A stretch of DNA of 5,254 nt from an uncultured Bacteroidota bacterium (GTDB lineage: Bacteria; Bacteroidota; Bacteroidia; Flavobacteriales; Flavobacteriaceae): contig CAILTC010000217.1 in the NCBI GenBank assembly GCA_903837025.1, positions 1-5,254 on the forward strand. The letters are read 5' to 3'. This document shows positions 1 to 4,916 of this stretch, piece after piece. The stretch's first letter is position 1; every line of letters starts with the position of its first letter. A program made the position numbers and the translations under genes. The notes beneath the pieces are model-generated. The model did no database searches, was not told the origin of the DNA, and worked only from the letters and a program-made list of their open reading frames with translations.

Positions 1-2
1 AA

Positions 3-551
3 ATTGTGTTCGAATGTATTGATGGCTACAAGCCCGAAATGCCTTTGGAATTATTTTTAAACGCAAAACCGTATTTGGCTTTCGAAGATGTTGACGCACC
101 AAAAGGATCGAAATGGGAACCGATTATAAAAAACGGAAATGTGATGAATGCAGCACCGTTTTATATCGTTTACCCTTCGGTTTCAGAGAAAGATAGCCAA
201 TATAAATGGCCTTATAATTTGGTAAAGATTTATTTGGAACCATTGAATAAATCCACAACAGAATTGTTTCCAACAAATAATAAAGCATTGAAATCGGGTT
301 ATACTTTGTTTACAAATAAATGTCTAACCTGCCATTCGATAAACGGAATTGGAGGCACCATGGGACCGGAATTAAATACTCCGAAAAGCGTCACCGAATA
401 TTGGAAAGAAAACCAACTTGTTGATTATATCGTAAATCCGGCCTCTTTTAGAAATAAAGTAAAAATGCCAACGCTCGGGATTTCAAAACAACAATCTCAG
501 GAAATTGTTGATTATTTAAAATATATGTCTGAAAATAAAAAGAAATTATAA
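3..551 (+). CDS. c-type cytochrome, 5'-truncated by the window edge
   Basis: The reading frame is open to the first bases, so the true start and any export signal lie upstream; the in-frame GTG at 6 is probably internal. Counting from that GTG, residues 1 to about 80 contain FECIDGYKPEM, a Trp-containing stretch, PFYIVYP and WPYNLVKIYLEP, a pattern resembling the C-terminal part of sulfite-oxidase-like molybdopterin domains (weak resemblance by eye). Residues about 90-181 form a class I cytochrome c domain. The haem-binding CLTCH is at 106-110, followed by a GGTMGPEL loop, and KMP at 153-155 supplies the likely axial Met154. Such proteins work outside the cytoplasmic membrane in electron transfer; the partner is unknown. 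The gene ends in KKKL and stops 1 nt before trpD, so the two are probably cotranscribed. A cytochrome is an unexpected neighbour, since trpG normally precedes trpD. The haem domain is certain; the N-terminal assignment is tentative. Confidence 0.85.
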   Translation: MVFECIDGYKPEMPLELFLNAKPYLAFEDVDAPKGSKWEPIIKNGNVMNAAPFYIVYPSVSEKDSQYKWPYNLVKIYLEPLNKSTTELFPTNNKALKSGYTLFTNKCLTCHSINGIGGTMGPELNTPKSVTEYWKENQLVDYIVNPASFRNKVKMPTLGISKQQSQEIVDYLKYMSENKKKL

Positions 552-552
552 A

Positions 553-1545
553 ATGAAAATTATCCTAAACAGACTCATCAATCACGAAATTCTTTCGAAA
601 GAAGAAGCCAAAACCGTGTTGGTAAATATCTCCAACGGGGATTATAATCCAAGTCAAATCGCTTCCTTTTTGACGGTATATATGATGCGAAGCATTAGCA
701 TCGAAGAGTTAGCGGGTTTCCGCGAAGCTTTGTTAGAACTATGCGTTCGGGTCGATTTATCCGCTTACAACACCATCGATTTATGCGGAACAGGTGGCGA
801 TGGCAAAGACACTTTTAATATATCGACTTTGGCATCCTTCGTGGCTGCCGGAGCGGGAATCAAAGTGGCAAAACACGGCAATTACGGTGTTTCTTCTATT
901 TCGGGATCGAGCAATGTCATGGAAAGTTTGGGAATCAAATTCAGTAATGACAATGATTTTTTGAACAAATGTATTGATCAAGCCGGGATTTGCATTTTGC
1001 ATGCCCCTTTATTTCACCCAGCGATGAAAAATGTGGGCCCTATTCGAAAAGAATTAGGCGTGAGAACGTTTTTTAATATGTTGGGCCCCATGATCAATCC
1101 GTCATTTCCAAAAAACCAAATGGTGGGCGTTTACAATCTCGAATTAGCAAGGAAATATGCCTATTTATATCAAAATACCGACATCAATTTCACCATTCTT
1201 CATTCATTAGATGGTTACGATGAAGTTTCTTTGACTTGTCCGACCAAAACTATTTCGGCACGAATAGAAGGTGTTTTAACTCCATCTGATTTTGGCGTTC
1301 GACAATTGACACAAAGCGAAATCGAAGGCGGAAAAACCATCGAAGAATCAGCAGCAATGTTTATCAATATCCTTTCCGGAAAAGGAACCGAAGCCCAAAA
1401 TAATGTGGTTTGTGCCAATGCTGGAATGGCGATTGCAACAGTTACAAAATGTACACCGCTTGAAGGTTTCGAATTGGCAAAAGAAAGTTTGTTAGCTGGA
1501 ATAGGATTGGCAGCTTTGAAAAAATTACAAGAATTAAGTAAATAA
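553..1545 (+). CDS. trpD: anthranilate phosphoribosyltransferase
   Basis: Transfers the phosphoribosyl group of PRPP to anthranilate, giving N-(5-phosphoribosyl)anthranilate, the second step of the tryptophan branch; cytoplasmic and usually a homodimer. The 330 residues match the family length. An N-terminal helical region (1 to about 70) contains the NGDYNPSQIASFL element. The PRPP/Mg site follows: GTGGDG at 79-84, NIST at 89-92 and KHGN at 107-110, then SSISGSSNVMESLG around 114-127. The anthranilate-binding signature RKELGVRTFFNMLGPMINP is at 165-183, with Arg165 and the LGP loop conserved, and a GYDE acidic motif is at 221-224. The ATG lies 1 nt after the cytochrome stop codon, and the N-terminus MKIILNRLINHEILSKEEA looks complete, so this start is preferred; translational coupling is plausible. 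It is not fused to a TrpG domain. The protein contains no tryptophan. No lost key residue was seen. Confidence 0.97.
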   Translation: MKIILNRLINHEILSKEEAKTVLVNISNGDYNPSQIASFLTVYMMRSISIEELAGFREALLELCVRVDLSAYNTIDLCGTGGDGKDTFNISTLASFVAAGAGIKVAKHGNYGVSSISGSSNVMESLGIKFSNDNDFLNKCIDQAGICILHAPLFHPAMKNVGPIRKELGVRTFFNMLGPMINPSFPKNQMVGVYNLELARKYAYLYQNTDINFTILHSLDGYDEVSLTCPTKTISARIEGVLTPSDFGVRQLTQSEIEGGKTIEESAAMFINILSGKGTEAQNNVVCANAGMAIATVTKCTPLEGFELAKESLLAGIGLAALKKLQELSK

Positions 1546-1552
1546 AAATAAA

Positions 1553-1626
1553 CACAAATTTCACAAATTAGCACAGATTATTTTTTGAGTTTTCACAATA
1601 AAAATTTGCGCCTTTGTGGCTTTGTG
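1553..1626. repeat. imperfect hairpin built of short tandem units between trpD and trpC
   Basis: The left side holds CACAAA at 1553-1558 and 1562-1567, then GCACAGATT at 1571-1579. The right side holds TTTGCG at 1605-1610, then TTTGTGGC at 1613-1620 and again at 1621-1628. CACAAA can pair with TTTGTG twice (1553-1558 with 1621-1626, 1562-1567 with 1613-1618), and GCA 1571-1573 with TGC 1607-1609, giving a bulged stem with a large A/T-rich loop. The wording resembles a dispersed intergenic repeat I recall from Flavobacterium-type genomes; only this single copy is seen here. It fills most of the 95-nt gap and ends 12 nt before the trpC start. It lacks a terminal T-run, so it is not an obvious terminator. 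It could affect mRNA stability or the trpC/trpD expression ratio (inference). Confidence 0.65.
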
Positions 1627-1640
1627 GCAAAATAAAAAAC

Positions 1641-2423
1641 ATGAATATTTTAGACAGAATCATAATCGACAAACGTAGAGAAGTCATTCTCAAGAAATCA
1701 ATCATTCCTGTTTCGCAATTGGAAGCTTCGGTTTTCTTCGAGAAAAAGACGATTTCTTTAAGTTCGAATTTAAGAAACAGCAACTCTGGAATCATTGCAG
1801 AACACAAACGCCGTTCGCCATCCAAAGCCGAAATTAATTATGGTTTCACAGTCGAAGAAGTAACGAAAGGCTATGAAAATGCAGGTGCTTGCGGAATTTC
1901 AGTTTTAACGGATGGAAAATATTTTGGTGGTTCCTTAGACGATTTACTTTTGGCAAGAGCCACAGTAAATATCCCATTATTACGAAAAGAATTCATCGTT
2001 GACGAATACCAAATATTGGAAGCCAAAGCGCATGGAGCCGATTTAATTTTGCTAATCGCAGCAGTTTTAACGCGTGAGGAAATCAAATCATTATCCGAAT
2101 TTGCCAAAGGTTTAGGTTTAGAAGTTTTATTGGAAGTGCATAATCTAGAAGAACTAGAAAAATCAATCATGCCAACATTAGACATGATTGGCGTAAACAA
2201 TAGAAACCTAAAAACTTTCGAAGTGAGTTTGGATTTCAGCAAGCAATTGGCAGACAAAATCCCGAACGAATTTGTAAAAGTTTCCGAAAGTGGCATTTCG
2301 TCCATCGAAGCCATCAACGAATTAAAACCTTTTGGTTACAAAGGATTCTTGATTGGAGAAAACTTTATGAAAACGGCAAATGCTGGCGAAGCTGCGAAAG
2401 AATTTATTTCAAAATTAGTTTAA
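1641..2423 (+). CDS. trpC: indole-3-glycerol-phosphate synthase
   Basis: Closes the indole ring by converting 1-(2-carboxyphenylamino)-1-deoxyribulose 5-phosphate to indole-3-glycerol phosphate; a cytoplasmic (beta/alpha)8-barrel. The 260 residues match the stand-alone enzyme, with no fusion to TrpF. Visible motifs are IIAEHKRRSPSK at 51-62 with catalytic Glu54 and Lys56, SVLTD at 87-91, YFGGS at 94-98, LRKEFIVD at 114-121 with general-acid Lys116, LLEVH at 163-167 with Glu165, IGVNNRNL at 183-190 with Asn186, SESGIS at 215-220, and the phosphate-binding LIGENFM at 237-243. An in-frame ATG at 1614 would add nine residues (MWLCGKIKN), but these are encoded by the intergenic repeat and do not resemble the family. 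The ATG at 1641 after an A-rich AAATAAAAAAC leader is therefore chosen. There is no Shine-Dalgarno motif, as is normal for Bacteroidota. The protein contains no tryptophan. Confidence 0.97.
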   Translation: MNILDRIIIDKRREVILKKSIIPVSQLEASVFFEKKTISLSSNLRNSNSGIIAEHKRRSPSKAEINYGFTVEEVTKGYENAGACGISVLTDGKYFGGSLDDLLLARATVNIPLLRKEFIVDEYQILEAKAHGADLILLIAAVLTREEIKSLSEFAKGLGLEVLLEVHNLEELEKSIMPTLDMIGVNNRNLKTFEVSLDFSKQLADKIPNEFVKVSESGISSIEAINELKPFGYKGFLIGENFMKTANAGEAAKEFISKLV

Positions 2424-2426
2424 ACC

Positions 2427-2441
2427 AACCCATATAGGGTT
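2427..2441. repeat. short AACCC/GGGTT inverted repeat, trpC-trpF gap
   Basis: AACCC (2427-2431) and GGGTT (2437-2441) are perfect inverted repeats around ATATA. The same arms around a different centre occur at 4791-4805, before trpA, so the two are probably copies of one dispersed family. It sits in the 31-nt gap 3 nt after the trpC stop codon and 13 nt before the trpF start. The 5-bp stem with no following T-run makes a terminator unlikely. Confidence 0.6.
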
Positions 2442-2454
2442 CAATAGTATATTT

Positions 2455-3132
2455 ATGAAACTCAAAATCTGTGGCATGAAATATCCCGAAAATATTCTCG
2501 AAGTAGGCGCGCTCCTACCCGATTATATGGGCTTTATATTCTGGGAGAAATCGGCTCGCTATTTTGATGGAGAGATGCCTAATTTACCGCTATCAATAAA
2601 AAAAGTTGGCGTATTTGTCGATGCCAGTTTAGAATTTATACTTGCCAAAATAGAGAAATATGATTTGCAAGCGGTTCAACTTCATGGTCATGAATCGGTT
2701 GAATTTTGCGAAAATCTAAAAAAAAATATACCAAACCTGATAGAAGTCATAAAAGTATTTTCAATTTTAGATATCTTTGACTTCGCAGAATTAAAACCGT
2801 TCGAAAACACCTGTGATTTTTTCCTTTTTGACACCAAAGGAAAGTTACCAGGAGGAAACGGAACCACTTTCGATTGGAAAGTATTAGAAAATTATCCGTC
2901 AACGAAACCATTTTTCCTAAGCGGAGGAATCGGAATTGAGGAAATTAAACAATTGGTAGAGACGTTGCAATGCAACGTCTCCATGAAAAATTTACCCATT
3001 TACGCCATTGACGTAAACAGTAAATTTGAAATCGAGCCAGGATTAAAAAATATAGAATTGTGTAGAGACGCATGTTCTTGTAGAGACGCACTGCAGTGCG
3101 TCTGTACAGAAGAAAAAAAAATAAAAAAATAA
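2455..3132 (+). CDS. trpF: phosphoribosylanthranilate isomerase with repeat-encoded insert and tail
   Basis: Performs the Amadori rearrangement of N-(5-phosphoribosyl)anthranilate to 1-(2-carboxyphenylamino)-1-deoxyribulose 5-phosphate, feeding TrpC; cytoplasmic (beta/alpha)8-barrel. KLKICGMK carries the catalytic Cys6, [12 protein letters not shown] is at 26-37, VQLHGHE at 74-80, LFDTKG at 124-129 carries the catalytic Asp126, [10 protein letters not shown] at 132-141, FLSGGIG at 154-160, and [16 protein letters not shown] at 184-199. All catalytic landmarks are present. Two parts are odd. Residues 168-177 ([10 protein letters not shown]), before the last beta strand, are encoded by a 30-nt palindromic repeat. 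From about residue 203 the final helix is replaced by [23 protein letters not shown], encoded by two more repeat units and an A-rich run. At 225 residues it is somewhat longer than many stand-alone TrpF proteins (roughly 200-210). Function is likely retained, but the effect of the altered end on barrel closure is unknown. Confidence 0.94.
   Translation: MKLKICGMKYPENILEVGALLPDYMGFIFWEKSARYFDGEMPNLPLSIKKVGVFVDASLEFILAKIEKYDLQAVQLHGHESVEFCENLKKNIPNLIEVIKVFSILDIFDFAELKPFENTCDFFLFDTKGKLPGGNGTTFDWKVLENYPSTKPFFLSGGIGIEEIKQLVETLQCNVSMKNLPIYAIDVNSKFEIEPGLKNIELCRDACSCRDALQCVCTEEKKIKK
2956..2985. repeat. palindromic repeat inside trpF (GTAGAGACG family)
   Basis: An 11-nt arm GAGACGTTGCA (2959-2969) is followed by one A and then its exact complement TGCAACGTCTC (2971-2981). 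The partly paired outer bases GTA and CAT extend the element to about 2956-2984. The 5' arm GTAGAGACG is identical to 3062-3070 and 3080-3088. The 30-nt block 2956-2985 falls exactly on codons 168-177 of trpF, so the frame is kept. It lies just before the last strand of the barrel, a position likely to be a loop or helix end. That it arose by insertion rather than chance is an inference from the matching copies about 100 nt downstream. Confidence 0.85.
3061..3108. repeat. one partial and one full palindromic repeat at the trpF 3' end
   Basis: TGTAGAGACGCA occurs at 3061-3072 and again at 3079-3090, 18 nt apart. The second occurrence is a complete 30-nt palindrome, 3079-3108, centred on CTGCAG; its two 15-nt arms are complementary except for one position (G3083 against G3104). 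The first is only the left half followed by TGTTCT. Both units start on a codon boundary of trpF (codons 203 and 209) and encode a cysteine-rich peptide. The frame through GTAGAGACG is shifted by one base relative to the internal trpF copy. Confidence 0.85.
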
Positions 3133-3139
3133 AAAAATG
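3113..3139 (+). promoter_or_regulatory. A-run junction covering the trpF stop and trpB start
   Basis: The sequence is nine A (3113-3121), T, seven A, T, seven A, then TG. The trpF TAA (3130-3132) and the trpB ATG (3137-3139) both lie within it, 4 nt apart. There is no purine-rich Shine-Dalgarno core; an A-rich unstructured leader is typical of Bacteroidota starts. The proximity suggests translational coupling of trpF and trpB (inference). A one-base change in the run would alter only the last few TrpF residues. Confidence 0.5.
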
Positions 3140-4318
3140 AGTTATCACGTTAACGAAAAAGGCTATTACGGAGAATTTGGTGGAGCTTACATCCCCGAAA
3201 TGTTATATCCAAATGTAGAAGAATTACGCCAACAATACCTAAAAATTACTGCCGAACCTTCGTTTCAAGAAGAGTTCGATGCGCTTTTAAAAGATTACGT
3301 AGGTCGCCCAACACCGCTTTATTTTGCGGAACGTTTATCGGCAAAATACAACACCAAAATCTACCTCAAAAGAGAAGATTTATGCCATACCGGCGCCCAC
3401 AAAGTCAACAACACCATTGGACAAATATTATTGGCCAAACGCTTGGGCAAAACCCGAATTATAGCCGAAACTGGCGCAGGTCAACACGGCGTTGCCACAG
3501 CAACCGTTTGCGCCTTGATGGGCTTGCAATGCATCGTTTATATGGGCGAAATCGACATTGAGCGTCAGGCGCCAAATGTGGCTCGAATGAAAATGTTGGG
3601 CGCCGAAGTTCGTCCCGCACTTTCCGGTTCTCGAACCCTAAAAGATGCCACAAACGAAGCCATTCGCGACTGGATCAACAATCCCGTTGACACCTATTAC
3701 ATCATCGGATCTGTCGTAGGCCCACATCCATATCCCGATATGGTGGCGCGTTTCCAGAGCGTAATTTCAAAAGAAATAAAAGAACAATTACTCGAAAAAG
3801 AAGGCAAAGAAAACCCCGATTATGTCATCGCTTGTGTAGGCGGTGGTAGCAATGCCGCTGGTGCTTATTACCATTTTCTCGATGATGAAAGCGTGAATAT
3901 TATCGCCGTCGAAGCCGCAGGATTAGGCGTTGATTCTGGCGAAAGTGCCGCAACTTCAGCCTTGGGAAAAGTGGGCGTGATTCACGGAAGTAAAACCCTG
4001 TTGATGCAATCTTTAGACGGTCAAATCACCGAACCGTATTCTATTTCTGCAGGATTAGATTATCCCGGTGTTGGTCCGATGCACGCCAATTTATTCGCCA
4101 CCGGTAGAGCCGAATTTATTTCGATTACCGATGAACAAGCCATGAATTGGGGATTAAAATTATCCCAAATGGAAGGTTTGATTCCGGCTATAGAAAGTGC
4201 GCATGCGTTTGCCGTTTTAGACCAAAAACAGTTCAAACCTACTGATGTTGTCGTGATTAATTTATCTGGTCGTGGCGACAAAGATTTGAATACATATATA
4301 GATTATTTTAAATTATAG
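3137..4318 (+). CDS. trpB: tryptophan synthase beta chain
   Basis: PLP-dependent condensation of indole with serine to give tryptophan, working with TrpA in an alpha2-beta2 complex with an indole tunnel; cytoplasmic. The 393 residues match the common TrpB1 type. Visible are [13 protein letters not shown] at 11-23, [13 protein letters not shown] near 56-68, the PLP site HTGAHKVNN at 84-92 with Schiff-base Lys89, [12 protein letters not shown] at 111-122 with catalytic Glu111, [13 protein letters not shown] at 191-203, the phosphate loop GGGSNA at 235-240, the GLDYPGVGP loop at 306-314, and LSGRGDKD at 376-383 with Ser377 near the pyridine nitrogen of PLP. It begins 4 nt after trpF. The TAG stop runs directly into the GGGCGTTACCC start of a palindromic repeat, so trpB is not coupled to trpA as it usually is; an extra gene and repeats separate them by about 600 nt. 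Confidence 0.98.
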   Translation: MSYHVNEKGYYGEFGGAYIPEMLYPNVEELRQQYLKITAEPSFQEEFDALLKDYVGRPTPLYFAERLSAKYNTKIYLKREDLCHTGAHKVNNTIGQILLAKRLGKTRIIAETGAGQHGVATATVCALMGLQCIVYMGEIDIERQAPNVARMKMLGAEVRPALSGSRTLKDATNEAIRDWINNPVDTYYIIGSVVGPHPYPDMVARFQSVISKEIKEQLLEKEGKENPDYVIACVGGGSNAAGAYYHFLDDESVNIIAVEAAGLGVDSGESAATSALGKVGVIHGSKTLLMQSLDGQITEPYSISAGLDYPGVGPMHANLFATGRAEFISITDEQAMNWGLKLSQMEGLIPAIESAHAFAVLDQKQFKPTDVVVINLSGRGDKDLNTYIDYFKL

Positions 4319-4413
4319 GGCGTTACCCAAAAGGGTCGGGCTATTCGTTACAATCTTTTATCCCTAGCAAAAAAGCTAGGCAAAAAAAGGATTTTCACTT
4401 CTATCCCTAACGC
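4318..4413. repeat. about 96-nt imperfect palindrome after trpB
   Basis: The outer arms GCGTTA (4320-4325) and TAACGC (4408-4413) are exact inverted repeats. Inner partial pairing joins the GGGCTA region (4338-4343) with the TATCCC region (4402-4407) and AATC near 4352 with GATT near 4390. The core CCTAGC (4363-4368), six A, GCTAGG (4375-4380) is a perfect hairpin. A second small inverted repeat, GGG-CGTTA-CCC, is at 4318-4328. The overall layout (GGGCGTTACCC, AAGGGTCGGGCTAT, a variable hairpin core, then CTATCCCTAACGC) matches a dispersed repeat I recall from Bacteroidota genomes, though only one copy is here. It shares the final G of the trpB stop codon. No T-run follows the core hairpin, so a terminator call is not supported. 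Confidence 0.7.
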
Positions 4414-4445
4414 AAAAAAAATAGACATCATAAAAAAATTCGAAA

Positions 4446-4766
4446 ATGGAAAATTTATTTGCTTACGGAACTTTAAAAGACAAAGAAATACAAGAAACAA
4501 TTTTTGGACGCGTTCTCACAGGAACACCCGATAAATTAGTGGGCTATGCCATAAAGGAAATACAAATTGAAGAAGAATTTGGCGTAATTGGCTATCCAAT
4601 TATTACAGAAACCCAAAATCCAGCAGACACCATCACCGGAATTCTTTATCAATTAAGTCCACGTGAGTTGCTACTTGCCGACACTTATGAAGGCATTCAT
4701 TACAGACGTATTCAGGTGAAATTGCAATCTAAAGAAACGGTATGGGTTTATAGCGCCGCAATATAA
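4446..4766 (+). CDS. gamma-glutamylcyclotransferase-like (AIG2/GGCT fold) protein
   Basis: Members of this family release 5-oxoproline from gamma-glutamyl amines or peptides, but many bacterial members have no proven substrate, so only the fold is assigned. The 106 residues are typical of the small bacterial YtfP-like members. The substrate-loop motif YGTLK is at 7-11, VGYAIKEI at 32-39, GYPIITE at 49-55, TGILYQLS at 64-71, and DTYEGIHYRRIQV at 79-91 contains Glu82, the expected catalytic acid. No signal peptide or membrane segment is seen, so it is probably cytoplasmic. The start follows an A-rich stretch (TTCGAAA then ATG). It lies between trpB and trpA, same strand, with palindromic repeats on both sides, as if a gene was placed in the operon together with repeats. 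No direct role in tryptophan synthesis is known to me; cotranscription is inferred. Confidence 0.88.
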   Translation: MENLFAYGTLKDKEIQETIFGRVLTGTPDKLVGYAIKEIQIEEEFGVIGYPIITETQNPADTITGILYQLSPRELLLADTYEGIHYRRIQVKLQSKETVWVYSAAI

Positions 4767-4790
4767 ATTAGTCAAAAAAAACAACCCAAC

Positions 4791-4805
4791 AACCCTGACA
4801 GGGTT
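4791..4805. repeat. AACCCTG/CAGGGTT palindrome before trpA
   Basis: AACCCTG (4791-4797), a central A, and CAGGGTT (4799-4805) form a perfect 7-bp inverted repeat. The outer AACCC/GGGTT arms equal those at 2427-2441. Its last bases GGTT are also the start of the first 16-nt direct-repeat copy (4802-4817), so the two structures overlap. Confidence 0.65.
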
Positions 4806-4817
4806 AAATAAAAAACA
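4802..4817 (+). repeat. direct repeat, copy 1 (16 nt)
   Basis: GGTTAAATAAAAAACA is repeated without change at 4899-4914, giving a 97-nt period. The bracketed 81 nt contain two hairpins. Together they look like an insertion with a duplicated flank, or a local duplication. Confidence 0.75.
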
Positions 4818-4820
4818 TGC

Positions 4821-4868
4821 TCCGCAAAGTCTCCGACTTTGAGGAAGTGATAAGCGGTCTCTGAACGC
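4821..4868. repeat. two consecutive hairpins between the direct repeats
   Basis: Hairpin one: TCCGCAAAGTC (4821-4831) pairs with GACTTTGAGGA (4835-4845) around TCC, with a single mismatch. Hairpin two: GCGGTC (4854-4859) pairs with GAACGC (4863-4868) around TCT, again with one mismatch. Both have a GTC-TCN-GA centre. The unit resembles dispersed Bacteroidota palindromes, with one mutated position in each stem suggesting decay (inference). No protein-coding function is assigned. Confidence 0.6.
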
Positions 4869-4898
4869 AATTACAAACGAATTTCTAAAAATATTTTA

Positions 4899-4914
4899 GG
4901 TTAAATAAAAAACA
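4899..4914 (+). repeat. direct repeat, copy 2 (16 nt), trpA leader
   Basis: This is an exact second copy of 4802-4817. It ends 2 nt before the trpA ATG and acts as its A-rich leader. There is no Shine-Dalgarno motif. Its 12-nt core AAATAAAAAACA is also found at the trpC start (1630-1641). Confidence 0.75.
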
Positions 4915-4916
4915 GA

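Noticed and set aside
6..8. GTG as the start of the cytochrome gene
   Set aside because: The frame is open upstream of it, the sequence there reads as the middle of a domain, and an exported cytochrome needs a signal peptide that is absent.
1614..1640. Earlier ATG start for trpC
   Set aside because: The nine extra residues come from the intergenic hairpin repeat and are unlike the family N-terminus, which fits the ATG at 1641.
1580..1640. Bacteroidota promoter (TTTG / TAnnTTTG) upstream of trpC
   Set aside because: Only TAAAAATTTG is seen, with the wrong spacing inside the -10-like box, and the TTTG copies belong to the tandem repeat.
1871..2317. 148-codon open frame on the minus strand inside trpC (and similar ones at 781-1002, 1215-1574, 1568-1825, 3459-3653, 4060-4281)
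   Set aside because: All lie opposite clearly recognisable conserved genes and show no domain of their own.
2956..3108. GTAGAGACG repeats as a CRISPR-like array
   Set aside because: Only three units, unequal spacing (106 and 18 nt), no spacers of constant size and no cas genes.
2945..3148. Minus-strand open frame across the trpF end
   Set aside because: It consists of the complement of repeats and A-runs (giving runs of Phe/Leu) and overlaps well-supported trpF and trpB.
4363..4390. CCTAGC-A6-GCTAGG hairpin as a rho-independent terminator
   Set aside because: No T-run follows on either strand; it is the core of a larger palindrome, and trpA downstream is expected to be cotranscribed.
4817..4864. 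Attenuator leader peptide for tryptophan
   Set aside because: The short frame has no Trp codon and lies before the last gene of the operon, not before the first.
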